The notes: a model not told the origin generated them from the sequence alone. Counted from the first letter of the stretch, positions 35,663 through 44,828 are shown. The stretch: 64,000 nt of DNA from JAUILA01 sp964563925 (GCA_964563925.1 CAZLZD010000017.1:14476-78475), one strand, 5' to 3'. Program-made: numbers and translations.

Positions 35663-37621
35663 ATGAAAGGACCCATGAATGCATCGCAGAAATTAATCTC
35701 CAACCACCTGTTAAGTGGCGAAATGACGCCAGGTACCGAAATCGGCCTGAAGATCGATCACGTGCTTCAGCAGGATGCCACCGGTACGCTGGTAATGCTC
35801 GAACTGGAGGCAATCGGCATACACGGTGTGGAGGCAGAAGTGGCGGTCCAGTACGTTGACCATAACCTGCTTCAAACCGATTATAAAAACGCCGACGACC
35901 ACCTGTTTCTTCAGTCCGCAGCCCGCAAATTCGGGTACTGGTACAGCCGCCCTGGAAATGGAATCAGCCATGCCGTCCATATGGAGCGATTTGGCGTCCC
36001 CGGTAAAAGCTTGCTCGGGTCTGACAGTCATACGTGCGCAGGCGGAGGGCTGGGCATGCTGGCAATAGGAACCGGTGGCCTGGATGTCGCACTGGCTGCC
36101 GCCGGGAAACCCTACTATGTGAAAATGCCCAGGATCATGGGTATTCGTCTCACCGGGTCCCTTCCTGAATGGGTAAGCGCAAAAGATGTCGTCCTGGAAA
36201 TGCTGCGGCGATACGATGTGAAGGGCGGTCGCGGTTATATCCTTGAGTACTATGGGGAAGGGGTCAAAAACCTCAGTACCTGGGACCGGCATGTGATCGC
36301 CAACATGGGTACCGAGTTGGGAGCCACCGCGACAGTTTTCCCGTCAGATGAACGCACACGCTTCTTTCTCAAGTCGGAAGGGCGGGAGAATGACTGGCAG
36401 GAACTGAAGGCAGACGAGGGAGCTGAATACGATGCAGAGGAACATATCCATCTGCCCGACCTGGTACCCCTGATCGCAACGCCCAGCAGTCCCGGGAATG
36501 TAGTCCCGGTATCCGAAGTTGCAGGCAGGCCCCTGCAGCAGGTGGTTATTGGTTCAAGTGCCAACCCCGGACTGCGTGATTTCTGGATTGTGGGGGAAAT
36601 TATTAAAGACCGTGAAATACCGGCTGAGGTCTCCCTTGATATTAACCCTTCGTCCCGTCAGGTAATCCAGAACCTGGCTAAGATGGGTACCATCGCCCAC
36701 CTGGTTCAGTCCGGTGGACGCTTTCACCAGACAGGATGCATGGGCTGCATCGGCATGGGACAGGCTCCGGCGTCCGGACAAATCAGCCTTCGCACGATGC
36801 CGAGAAACTTTCCCGGCCGTTCCGGTACCGATGATGACCAGGTGTACCTCTGCAGTCCGGAGACTGCCGCCGCATCTGCCCTTAAGGGAGTCATCACTGA
36901 TCCCAGGGACCTGGGACGCGAAATGGATTATCCGCAGTACACAGAACCGGAAAAGGTGATCGTAAATACCCAGATGCTGCTAAAGCCCTTTGAGAACGGG
37001 GATGATCACGAGCTCGTCAAAGGACCCAATATTGCCACCATACCCGACTTTGAGGAAATTCAGGATTCCTACAGAATCCCGGTGATCCTCAAAATGGGAG
37101 ATAATATTTCCACGGATGAAATACTAAGGGCGGGGTCTGAAGTGCTGCCATTACGAAGTAATATTCCTGAGATCAGTAAATATTCCTTCCAGGTGGTTGA
37201 CGATAATTTCATTCCCAAATCAGAGAAAGCAGAGGAAGAATTCGGGGGTCATATTGTGATTGGAGGGGAGAATTATGCCCAGGGATCATCCAGGGAGCAT
37301 GCTGCCCTGGCGCCGCGTTACCTGGGGCAGAAAGCGGTCATTGCAAAAAGCTATGCCCGGATCGGCTGGCAAAACCTGATTAACTTCGGAATTATTCCGT
37401 TCGAATTCGTGGATCCGTCGGATTACGATAAGATTGAAGAAAAAGATGTCATCTCCATATCCGGTCTGCAGGAATATATCCGTGAAGGCGGGGATTTTTC
37501 AGTACGGAATGAGACCAGAAAAACAGACATCCCGGTAAAAACCACCATCAGTTCCAGGCAAAAGGAAATATTGCTCAGAGGAGGAGTTATAAACCAGCTC
37601 AAGGCTGAATTGACCACTTAA
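35663..37621 (+). CDS. Aconitate hydratase
   Basis: A 652-aa 4Fe-4S dehydratase that interconverts citrate and isocitrate. It belongs to the compact branch of about 650 residues rather than the 900-residue AcnA. Cluster cysteines are in SDSHTCAGGGLG and QTGCMGCIGMGQ. The swivel domain carries DNISTDEIL and GGENYAQGSSREHAALAPRYLG. I chose ATG 35663, 13 bases after mlaD; the ORF is open upstream to an ATG inside mlaD, but those residues are not aconitase-like. It ends in a 4-base overlap with the convergent TonB receptor gene. Confidence 0.92.
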   Translation: MKGPMNASQKLISNHLLSGEMTPGTEIGLKIDHVLQQDATGTLVMLELEAIGIHGVEAEVAVQYVDHNLLQTDYKNADDHLFLQSAARKFGYWYSRPGNGISHAVHMERFGVPGKSLLGSDSHTCAGGGLGMLAIGTGGLDVALAAAGKPYYVKMPRIMGIRLTGSLPEWVSAKDVVLEMLRRYDVKGGRGYILEYYGEGVKNLSTWDRHVIANMGTELGATATVFPSDERTRFFLKSEGRENDWQELKADEGAEYDAEEHIHLPDLVPLIATPSSPGNVVPVSEVAGRPLQQVVIGSSANPGLRDFWIVGEIIKDREIPAEVSLDINPSSRQVIQNLAKMGTIAHLVQSGGRFHQTGCMGCIGMGQAPASGQISLRTMPRNFPGRSGTDDDQVYLCSPETAAASALKGVITDPRDLGREMDYPQYTEPEKVIVNTQMLLKPFENGDDHELVKGPNIATIPDFEEIQDSYRIPVILKMGDNISTDEILRAGSEVLPLRSNIPEISKYSFQVVDDNFIPKSEKAEEEFGGHIVIGGENYAQGSSREHAALAPRYLGQKAVIAKSYARIGWQNLINFGIIPFEFVDPSDYDKIEEKDVISISGLQEYIREGGDFSVRNETRKTDIPVKTTISSRQKEILLRGGVINQLKAELTT

Positions 37622-40047
37622 AAGCGCGCCTTGAGCGTAAAATAGAAACCCCGGCCATCGGCAGGAATTATCCCGGGTCCGGGATATCCGGTGGCCCGAC
37701 GTGTAAAATACTGGTTGTCGGTCAGGTTATTGATTCCCCCTTCAAGCATCCAGTGGTCAGTAAGTGCAAATGAAGCCGACAGGTCCATCACATAATAGGA
37801 GGGGATTATGCCTTCAATGGCCGAGGGGGTAAAACGCACGTTGGTGGCATCTGAAAAGTGCTCGCCGGTGAATGAATATTGCCAGGATACACGCCAGCGG
37901 TTCCGGCTGAAGTTAACCCCTGTTTTCAGACTGAACGGAGGTACCTGCTCAACTTCCCGGCCGTCGATGGCGGGTTCTTCCGAATCAATGTATTTCGCAT
38001 CAATCAGGCTTACATTGGCAAATACGTTCAGGGAAGAAGTGCCTGTCACGCCGAACAAGTCAAACACATCGACTTCCCCGAAAGCCTCCAGGCCAATATT
38101 ACGGGAATCAGCTACATTCGTACGGAACCGGTAAATGCGCAGTGTTTCCTGGTCTACCTGCAATACGGACCCTATGCGGTCATTGTATTTCAGGAAAAAG
38201 ATGCTGACATCATAATTGAACACGCCCGCCCGGGAACCCCTGATACCCACATCTGCATTAAACCCATTCTCATCCTGAATATTCTCATCCACTTCAAGAT
38301 TAGGGTTAACCACCCGGATATCATTGAAGTTTATGGATCGGTAGTTTTGTGAGACATTCGCATAAATTTCCACCGATTCATTGTACTTGTAGCTGATCCC
38401 GACGCCGCCAAACAGGAATGACCTTGGATTGTCCCTGTTTTCAAATACCTGGTAGGTAGAATCCACCGCCAGGCCTGAATCCGGGTCCCGGACCAGTGTT
38501 GATTCAAGGTAATATCCATTTGCCCGGGTGTCGAGGTACTCAAACCTGACTCCCGGTGTTATCGTCATTCGCTCGCTTAAGGTGAACAGGTTTTCAGCAA
38601 ATAGCGAGTAATTGACACCGGGGAATTCATAATCAGAACCTTCCAGCCTGTCCGGATTCAGAAAAGTGAAATCCGCCTCACTCCCGTCAGGGCCAAGTCC
38701 CTGCTGGCGCAGGGTAAGCCCGCGGTAAATTCTCCCGCCTGCCAGAAGGACATTGGGCAATCCGTTGATCTGGTAATAATACAGGAGCCGGGTTTCATTA
38801 CCGAAATTCCGGAAGTCATCCACAAAGAGGTCCCTGTTTCCGTCGTCGTCGGTCCGGTCGATACGCCCAAGATTACCCAGTGCATCACGGCCACCCACCA
38901 GTCCGAATGTCCTGGAATTAAGTTTCAGCCGCGGTGAAAATGCGTAATTAAGGTGGAGTGACATGAGGTTCCAGTTGACACGGAACCAGTTCCGTTCCCG
39001 TATCGACTGCGTCGGGTCGTCGTTGAACAATGCGTCGGTAAGTCCGCCGGACTGTTGGGCCAGGTAATACATATGGGTATAATCCGCACCGACACGAAGC
39101 TTGTCATTAATGCTGACTTCCACGCTGGCATAACTTGTCGTGGAGGTAAAGTCGGAATTGCACCGGTAGCAATCACCGGTCGCGGTGCGGTTATAGGCAT
39201 AGTAATTCACCTTCCCGACCGTTCCGCCGGCACTGATGAAACTATTGTAAAACCCCAGCGAATTGACCGTTTGCTCCGTGTTTACTTCTATCTTTTTGTC
39301 TGTCGGTCCTTTTTTGAGGATAAAATTAACCAGTCCGCCAAACTGGGTGCCATACTGGAGTGATGCAGCTCCCCGGACGATCTCAATGCGTTCCACCGCC
39401 TGAAGTGCGGGGGAATAGTAGCTTTCCGGGTATCCCAGTGCATCCGCACTGATATCATACCCATTCTGCCGGGTATTAAAATTTGAATTCCTGTTCGGAC
39501 TCAGTCCGCGGCTGCCCACACCGATCTGAAGTCCCGCACAATCACTTTCCCATATATTGAGGCCAGCTACCTTGGCAAACACCTGCCGGGCATTATTGGC
39601 CGCTTTATTGGCCACAATGTCGTCGAGCACCACCACTTCGTTTTTCTTGGCCTCATAAATGCCAAAGTCCTGTACTGCATTCAGCCGGGTAATTCCTTCG
39701 GTAGATTCCCGCCGGTCGCGCACGGTGACGGAAGAAAGTTCTGACTGCAGGGGTACCATTACGAAGTCGGCCGTAACGGGCTGGCCGGAGACCCTGACCG
39801 GGGTGGAGGCTGTCTGAAGACCCAGGTAAAAAGAGACCAGAACATATTCTCCCTCAGGAATATTCCTCAGCACATACCTGCCCTCCGAATCAGTGAGGGT
39901 ACTGAAGCCGGTCTGTTCCAGGAATACCTGCGCACCTTGCAGGAATTCTCCCGTTTCACCCGAAGAAACACGCCCTGAAATCGTACCCGTCTGGGCATAC
40001 GCACCAAAGGACAGCAGGATCAGGGCGAGTGGGAGAATATGGCTCAT
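37618..40047 (-). CDS. TonB-dependent outer-membrane receptor
   Basis: An 809-aa receptor. It has a signal peptide (MSHILPLALILLSFGAYAQ), a carboxypeptidase-regulatory-like domain (GTISGRVSSGETGEFLQGAQVFLE), a plug domain (QVFAKVAGLNIWESDCAGLQIGVGSRGLSPNRNSNF; VERIEIVRGAASLQYGTQFGGLVNFILKKG) and a 22-stranded barrel ending in F (YFTLKARF). Plug and barrel resemble FecA-type ferric-siderophore or citrate receptors. It is the last gene of a four-gene unit; its ATG overlaps the stop of the carboxylase homologue by 4 bases, implying tight co-expression. Its ligand is not known; the imelysin-like neighbours point to iron or another metal. Confidence 0.92.
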   Translation of the reverse strand: MSHILPLALILLSFGAYAQTGTISGRVSSGETGEFLQGAQVFLEQTGFSTLTDSEGRYVLRNIPEGEYVLVSFYLGLQTASTPVRVSGQPVTADFVMVPLQSELSSVTVRDRRESTEGITRLNAVQDFGIYEAKKNEVVVLDDIVANKAANNARQVFAKVAGLNIWESDCAGLQIGVGSRGLSPNRNSNFNTRQNGYDISADALGYPESYYSPALQAVERIEIVRGAASLQYGTQFGGLVNFILKKGPTDKKIEVNTEQTVNSLGFYNSFISAGGTVGKVNYYAYNRTATGDCYRCNSDFTSTTSYASVEVSINDKLRVGADYTHMYYLAQQSGGLTDALFNDDPTQSIRERNWFRVNWNLMSLHLNYAFSPRLKLNSRTFGLVGGRDALGNLGRIDRTDDDGNRDLFVDDFRNFGNETRLLYYYQINGLPNVLLAGGRIYRGLTLRQQGLGPDGSEADFTFLNPDRLEGSDYEFPGVNYSLFAENLFTLSERMTITPGVRFEYLDTRANGYYLESTLVRDPDSGLAVDSTYQVFENRDNPRSFLFGGVGISYKYNESVEIYANVSQNYRSINFNDIRVVNPNLEVDENIQDENGFNADVGIRGSRAGVFNYDVSIFFLKYNDRIGSVLQVDQETLRIYRFRTNVADSRNIGLEAFGEVDVFDLFGVTGTSSLNVFANVSLIDAKYIDSEEPAIDGREVEQVPPFSLKTGVNFSRNRWRVSWQYSFTGEHFSDATNVRFTPSAIEGIIPSYYVMDLSASFALTDHWMLEGGINNLTDNQYFTRRATGYPGPGIIPADGRGFYFTLKARF

Positions 40048-41402
40048 CGTTCGGTTTGATATTCGGTCACAGAATCAAAGGGCAGCACCCAGGTCTTGGG
40101 CATAAAACTCTCCTTTTCGCGGCTCAGGTCGGTTTCCGGATCTATAAACAACCGGCTGCCCCGGTCATTAAGGCGGACGTACGCCTCGGCGGTGACCACA
40201 GGGTCTTCAATGCCTTTCGCGCGGTACAGGCGATCGAGATAATGGGCAAACTGAAGGATCATGTCAGGCTGAGTGCTCATCATTTTCTCCTGATTCGGCG
40301 TCAGATAATCTACCGGGTACACATCACCGGTACGCCCGGTAGCCGGATCGGTGACGTGAAAGATCACATGCCCGGCCTTTTCCATCAGCATAACCCGCCA
40401 GGAAAAGCGATAACCCTCCTCGGTCCAGAACAGGTTGCCCGGATATAGCAGGTAGCGCCAGGGCACCAGCAGCTGAATGGTGACGAACAAAGCCAGGAGC
40501 AACGTTGAAATCCTGTGAGCCCGGTATGAGTTGTCCGACTCCCTGAAGGTCACCCCCAAAATACGGTTAATGCGTGCCAGGATGTTTTCGTGAAAAGGGG
40601 CGGGAAAAAAGATAAGGGTGGAAAAGATCATGACAAAGGGGAAAATCCCTATCGGAAACAGCATCCAGGTGAGCAGGTGAAAAGCCACGACCGCGACATA
40701 GGCATATGGCCTGGTACGATTCCACCAAAGCAGGAACGGGATGCTCAGGTCATAGATGGCACCAAACCAGCTGAAGAAATAGGCCACCCATACTTCACCC
40801 ATTAGACCGCCGATCAGGGGAAGGCCGCTGTGTGGTGGCAACCAGATACGCAATGGCATTGCCTCAAGAAGCCATGCGGAATTCAATTTGGCAGCCCCCG
40901 CGTAAAAATAGACAATGGCCAGCTGGAGCTGAAGAATAAATATGGCCCACCTCGGCACAAAACCGGCAGCCAGTGACGGGTTTTGACGAACATCCATGGA
41001 GAAGGACCGGTTGGCAGGAAGGAAAATCATCAGGAAAGCGACAAGACTGACAAAGTAATAATGGTTCAGGTAATTGGTCTTGTCGATCAGTTCCACGTAG
41101 GTAAAACATGCAAAGAAAACGAATGCTGAAAGACGGTATTTCCATCCTGCCATTATTCCAAGGGAGGCAAGGAACATCAGGCCAAACAGGACATACATGC
41201 CCTCGCCTAAAGGTTTTACCCATTCAAAACCGTAATAGGGGAAATAGAACGCAGGGGCGATGTAGAGGTCGTGAATCCAACCGTAAGCGGCAAATCGGAT
41301 CACCCCGTAGCACATGACCGCACCGAATATGATCCGGAACACCACCAGCGGTGCTATTGACACCGGTTTGTTAATCCATTGTGCGGGTGAATGTATCTTC
41401 AC
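40044..41402 (-). CDS. Vitamin K-dependent gamma-carboxylase homologue (HTTM domain)
   Basis: A 452-aa membrane protein related to the animal gamma-glutamyl carboxylase, which turns protein Glu into Gla with reduced vitamin K, CO2 and O2. Matching blocks, recalled from the human enzyme, are NYLNHYYFVSLVAFLMIFLPANRSFSMD, VYFYAGAAKLNSAWL (Lys172 aligns with the active-site Lys218), AFHLLTWMLFPIGIFPFVM, and WTEEGYRFSWRVMLMEK (326-342). Several membrane helices are followed by a C-terminal soluble part. The stop and start overlap the receptor by 4 bases, and the imelysin stop is 2 bases before the start. Substrate is unknown; bacterial homologues are often named only by the HTTM domain. Confidence 0.88.
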   Translation of the reverse strand: MKIHSPAQWINKPVSIAPLVVFRIIFGAVMCYGVIRFAAYGWIHDLYIAPAFYFPYYGFEWVKPLGEGMYVLFGLMFLASLGIMAGWKYRLSAFVFFACFTYVELIDKTNYLNHYYFVSLVAFLMIFLPANRSFSMDVRQNPSLAAGFVPRWAIFILQLQLAIVYFYAGAAKLNSAWLLEAMPLRIWLPPHSGLPLIGGLMGEVWVAYFFSWFGAIYDLSIPFLLWWNRTRPYAYVAVVAFHLLTWMLFPIGIFPFVMIFSTLIFFPAPFHENILARINRILGVTFRESDNSYRAHRISTLLLALFVTIQLLVPWRYLLYPGNLFWTEEGYRFSWRVMLMEKAGHVIFHVTDPATGRTGDVYPVDYLTPNQEKMMSTQPDMILQFAHYLDRLYRAKGIEDPVVTAEAYVRLNDRGSRLFIDPETDLSREKESFMPKTWVLPFDSVTEYQTER

Positions 41403-41404
41403 GG

Positions 41405-42508
41405 CTAATCACCGTCGTTGTCCGTAAAGGTGATCAGCAGCCCAAGGCTTGAGATCATGTCGGTTTTCAGGAGCACAACCAGTCGCTGGGCACTGTTATA
41501 GGCTTTCTCCACCTGGTCATACTGATCTTCGACCGCTGTTTGCAACGGCCCGTCAATTGCCTGTAATTCCTGGCGAAGGGTACTGATTTCAGATAGAATC
41601 ACATCGCCCAGCGGCTGCCCGTTATAGGTGGCATTCACAGCCTCCAGGTTTGCGTGATAGCTTTCAAATGCTTGTCCATTTCCGGAGTAGACCGCCTCGA
41701 TGGCAGCCAGGTTCTCCAGTGCCAGGGCAATAGAATTTGCACTGAACCTGGCCTCTACATTCTCAGGCAGCAATACGCCCATGCTTTTCTTGCCCAGGGG
41801 AACTCCCAGCTTCAGGTTCTTGACCACTTCGGTAAGTTTGACCATTTCATTGGCCAGTACATTTACGGAACCGGCGGCATCGGTGCCGGTTGCTGCCTTA
41901 AAAACCGCCGCATGATTTCCTCCTTCAGGAGCCCAGGCCGTCTCAAGCGAGCTGGCTATCCGGGCAATGTCTGACGCAGCCGCCCGGGCGTAATCGAGCC
42001 TGCGGGAAGACGATTGCAGTTTTTCCAGGACGGCCGAATTCCCGTTTTTCCAGTCAAATAAAAGGTACTCCAGGGCCGGAAATCCCTTGCGGGTGGATCC
42101 CAGCTGCTGAAAATAGGTTTCATCCACCGGCTCGGTACCTTCCAGTTCCTCCTCAATTCCTGTCACATTGGTAGGCCAGTTGTTGAGCATCGCCGCCGCG
42201 TTTTGCTGATCCATCGGTCCCATCATAAACATTTCTGCCCGCTTGTAGGATTTTGCCGCTTCCAGCCAGGCCGCCTGGGCCTCCGACAGGGAAGCCGCGC
42301 CGGGTTCATTGCGCAACGCCTCAACGGCAGCTTCCAAATCACCGGCCCGTGATGCAAATTGATCAAATGCCGGAAGAATGACGTCACCGGTCATATTCGC
42401 CAGCATGGTTTCACGATCAAAAGAGATGCGCTCCGACGGATCATCCTCAGAACATCCTGCCAGGTACAGCGGAAACATGAGCAGGATTAGAAAGAAACTG
42501 TTTTTCAT
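41405..42508 (-). CDS. Imelysin-like lipoprotein
   Basis: A 367-aa envelope lipoprotein (signal MKNSFFLILLMFPLYLAGC, lipidated Cys19) of the imelysin family, whose members are often iron-regulated. The fold's motif GxHxxE is altered: Gly142-Phe-Pro144-Ala-Leu-Glu147, so His is replaced by Pro, as in a subgroup I recall from Bacteroidota. An acidic run IEEELEGTEPVDE (118-130) lies just before it and could be a metal site or a carboxylase target, though that is speculative. It has its own promoter (42531-42561) and starts the run imelysin-carboxylase-receptor. Confidence 0.88.
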   Translation of the reverse strand: MKNSFFLILLMFPLYLAGCSEDDPSERISFDRETMLANMTGDVILPAFDQFASRAGDLEAAVEALRNEPGAASLSEAQAAWLEAAKSYKRAEMFMMGPMDQQNAAAMLNNWPTNVTGIEEELEGTEPVDETYFQQLGSTRKGFPALEYLLFDWKNGNSAVLEKLQSSSRRLDYARAAASDIARIASSLETAWAPEGGNHAAVFKAATGTDAAGSVNVLANEMVKLTEVVKNLKLGVPLGKKSMGVLLPENVEARFSANSIALALENLAAIEAVYSGNGQAFESYHANLEAVNATYNGQPLGDVILSEISTLRQELQAIDGPLQTAVEDQYDQVEKAYNSAQRLVVLLKTDMISSLGLLITFTDNDGD

Positions 42509-42530
42509 GACAACGTATTTTTTGGCCTCA

Positions 42531-42561
42531 CAAAATTAGCAGACACGGGCGGGACCACAAA
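42531..42561 (-). promoter_or_regulatory. Promoter of the imelysin-like gene
   Basis: On the minus strand TTTG (42561-42558), 19 bases, then TAATTTTG (42538-42531). This is an exact match to TTTG-N19-TAnnTTTG. Transcription would start near 42527, about 19 bases before the ATG. An AT-rich palindrome sits one base upstream of the -33 element. Confidence 0.7.
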
Positions 42562-42562
42562 T

Positions 42563-42587
42563 TTTATTTAGATTAAATTTAAATAAA
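42563..42587. promoter_or_regulatory. Operator-like palindrome upstream of the imelysin gene
   Basis: Perfect 8-bp arms TTTATTTA (42563-42570) and TAAATAAA (42580-42587) with a 9-base spacer. Read on the minus strand it ends TTAATCTAAATAAA, shared with the element before the DUF4856 gene (19 of 22 bases identical). Its place beside the -33 element suggests repressor binding; a Fur-type or DtxR-type metal sensor is the likely class, but this is inferred only from the genes it serves. Confidence 0.55.
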
Positions 42588-42589
42588 AA

Positions 42590-43732
42590 TCAGAGCAGGT
42601 CCTTCACCTCATTAAGCGCAGGATATGCGGCCACCAGGGTCGCTTTTGCCGCCTGCAGACCTTCGTCGGTAACGGTCCAGAAGTCACCTTCTGTACCAAA
42701 ATCCGAATGGAGTATATCATTTATTTCCTGGGTGGTGATGCTGGCGGCCGGACTGAACGAGAGGGCACGAACAAAGGCATAGGCCTCACTGAGGTGGTGC
42801 ATAAGGTTGCCGGTATCTTCAGCCGCGAGGTTTTCACGTGCGACATTGATATAGTGGACCGCGGTGGCGGCACTTACCAGTTCGTGAAGCTCAATGATCC
42901 GCGCCCGTTCTTCATTTTTTACCGGGTACACACCGGCTACGATTGCCGCTCTTCCCCGTTTGTAGGCATTCATCAGCGGTTCGTTGATGTCCAGCAGGGC
43001 ATCACGATCTGCGGTGTAGGCTGCCCAGAAACGGTCGAGTTCTGCGGGCAGGACCGGGTCACCAGTGGGGAAATCCTGTGGAACGCCCCAGTATCCGAAT
43101 GCCTCATCCCAGTGATGCTCCATGGGGGTGTAATTGGCTCCTTCTACCAGTTCGGTATTCTCCACGTTATCCCCGGTACGGTCGTCAGAAAGATAGACGT
43201 TGAAAATCTGGTGATAGAATACAGAACCCATCAGTCCTTTTTCGATAAGCTGGGTAAACTCCCAGCCTTTTTCATTGACCAGGATCGTATTGCCCGAGGT
43301 ACCCCGGGTCAGTAAACCGGCTTTGCCGGCTGCGGCGACCGTACTGTTGTCGGCCACGTCTTCACTGGCTGTTTCTGCCGCCGCCATCAATTGCTGGTAG
43401 AAAGATACATCGCCCAGAAACGTTTTGTCCTGCAATTGCTTGGTCGAAGCGTTGAGGGCAGGGTCGGAGAATGGATCATTTTCATTTGCATACATATCCA
43501 GCAGTTTGCCTGCATCCAGGGCACTTCCCTGGTCTCCCTGGCGGAGATAGGATTTTATTTCACCCAGCATGTCCTGGCGGTCACGCTGTCCGCCGTAAAA
43601 AACAGTGGACTGGCCGTCACGACTAAATTCATACGTTTCAGGAACCACTACCGAGGGTCCGGAATCATCGTCTGAATTGCAGGAAATGAATATAAGGGGT
43701 AGAAAAAAGACGAATGGTATAAGCCGCATCAT
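42590..43732 (-). CDS. DUF4856-family lipoprotein
   Basis: A 380-aa lipoprotein (signal ending PLIFISC, followed by NSDDDSG). The mature part is helical with an imelysin-like flavour; notable motifs are MEHHWDEAFGYWGVPQDFP (His/Glu/Asp-rich, a possible metal site), LVSAATAVHYINVARENL and HHLSEAYAFVRALSF. I place it in DUF4856, a family often found beside imelysins in Bacteroidota. It is the first gene of the four-gene unit, with an 81-base spacer before the imelysin-like gene. Two adjacent ATG codons (43732 and 43729) are both possible starts. Confidence 0.83.
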   Translation of the reverse strand: MMRLIPFVFFLPLIFISCNSDDDSGPSVVVPETYEFSRDGQSTVFYGGQRDRQDMLGEIKSYLRQGDQGSALDAGKLLDMYANENDPFSDPALNASTKQLQDKTFLGDVSFYQQLMAAAETASEDVADNSTVAAAGKAGLLTRGTSGNTILVNEKGWEFTQLIEKGLMGSVFYHQIFNVYLSDDRTGDNVENTELVEGANYTPMEHHWDEAFGYWGVPQDFPTGDPVLPAELDRFWAAYTADRDALLDINEPLMNAYKRGRAAIVAGVYPVKNEERARIIELHELVSAATAVHYINVARENLAAEDTGNLMHHLSEAYAFVRALSFSPAASITTQEINDILHSDFGTEGDFWTVTDEGLQAAKATLVAAYPALNEVKDLL

Positions 43733-43740
43733 GTGTTATG

Positions 43741-43763
43741 TTTATTTAGATTAATTACAAATA
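43741..43763. promoter_or_regulatory. Operator-like element upstream of DUF4856 gene
   Basis: The sequence begins TTTATTTAGATTAATT on the plus strand and matches the palindrome at 42563-42587 in 19 of 22 bases, although its second arm is degenerate (CAAATA instead of TAAATAAA). It lies between the predicted start of transcription and the ATG, 8 bases before the gene, where a bound repressor would block the promoter. Confidence 0.5.
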
Positions 43764-43769
43764 GTGCGA

Positions 43770-43800
43770 CAAATATAGGGTCCGGCCGCCATCCTCACAA
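43770..43800 (-). promoter_or_regulatory. Promoter of the DUF4856-imelysin-carboxylase-receptor unit
   Basis: On the minus strand TTG (43800-43798), 20 bases, then TATATTTG (43777-43770), an exact TAnnTTTG match. Transcription would begin near 43766, just upstream of the operator-like element. Confidence 0.65.
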
Positions 43801-43843
43801 CCGGGGGAGGTAAAAAAATCGAAGAAAAATTGTGAACGGATTG

Positions 43844-44746
43844 TTACGTGGGCTGATTACCAGGAGGATACATCTGCGCAAGGGTTTGTCCGCCTTTAAT
43901 GCCGAAATCGAGGGTTCTGATAGGGAACGGAATGGTAATGCCGTGTTCGTTAAAGGCAGCCTTTATACTCTTGATACCATCGCTCTGGGCCCGCAGGTAA
44001 TCCGGTATACGGCGAAAATTCACCCAGTATCGCACGACAAAATTAATGGAGCTGTCACCGAATTCGGTGTAGAAGAATTCCACCGGGCGGTCCCGTTTCA
44101 GGTAATCAATCTGTTTGATGGCGTCCAGTACGACCTTTTCTACATCCGGGAGTTTGTCTCCGTAGGAAATGCCGCAGGTCAGGTCAATACGCCGGATTCC
44201 GTTTATCGTGTAATGCCGGTACGGGCTCTGGAAGATCATCCTGTTGGGGACAACCACATCCTGTCCGCGGGGATCATAGATGGTGGTAGACCGCAATCCG
44301 ATTTGGGTAACTGTTCCCATGATGTCATTGGATTCGATGATGTCCCCGACATTGATCGGACTGTGGATTGCCATGGATACCCCGCTGATCAGGTTGGAGG
44401 CTGCATCCTGGAAAGCCAGACCGAGGGCAAGTCCGATTACCCCGATACTGGCCAGTACGGAGGTAACGGCAGTATCCCATTGCATGATCTGCAAGGCTAT
44501 CACCAGGCCCAGCAGGATAATCAGAAAGGAGGAGAGCGCCAGGGCAAGGTCCACCGCCGAGCGGTTTGAAAGAAAGCGGGGCAGGACCCTTGCAAGAATG
44601 TTCCGGAAGGCCTTGGCCAGGAGCCAGAAGGTAATGATAATGACAACGGCCATTACGAGGTTAGGCAGCAACTTGACGAGGTTCTCATACCAGCCGATGA
44701 GCTTATTAAGAACGAGGTCCGAGGCTTTTTCCAGATCTGAAAACAT
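43844..44746 (-). CDS. Small-conductance mechanosensitive channel (MscS family)
   Basis: A 300-aa channel that opens under membrane tension to release solutes after osmotic down-shock. Three membrane helices occupy about residues 20-125. The pore-lining helix is seen in VTSVLASIGVIGLALGLAFQDAASNLISGV, followed by the beta domain INVGDIIESNDIMGTVTQIGLRSTTIYDPRGQDVVVPN with the conserved PN, and a C-terminal alpha/beta domain. It is the only gene between the receptor operon and the exonuclease gene and is divergent from the latter. Confidence 0.94.
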   Translation of the reverse strand: MFSDLEKASDLVLNKLIGWYENLVKLLPNLVMAVVIIITFWLLAKAFRNILARVLPRFLSNRSAVDLALALSSFLIILLGLVIALQIMQWDTAVTSVLASIGVIGLALGLAFQDAASNLISGVSMAIHSPINVGDIIESNDIMGTVTQIGLRSTTIYDPRGQDVVVPNRMIFQSPYRHYTINGIRRIDLTCGISYGDKLPDVEKVVLDAIKQIDYLKRDRPVEFFYTEFGDSSINFVVRYWVNFRRIPDYLRAQSDGIKSIKAAFNEHGITIPFPIRTLDFGIKGGQTLAQMYPPGNQPT

Positions 44747-44828
44747 GTGGGATAGATTATCTGCTTAAAAATTAAAGTTATCAATAATTCCTCATTTCAC
44801 TAAAATCCATGCCTCCGATATTTTAAAC

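Noticed and set aside
34803..35813. Minus-strand ORF of 336 codons opposite mlaD
   Set aside because: Serine- and arginine-rich antisense frame with no domain; it runs into the aconitase gene.
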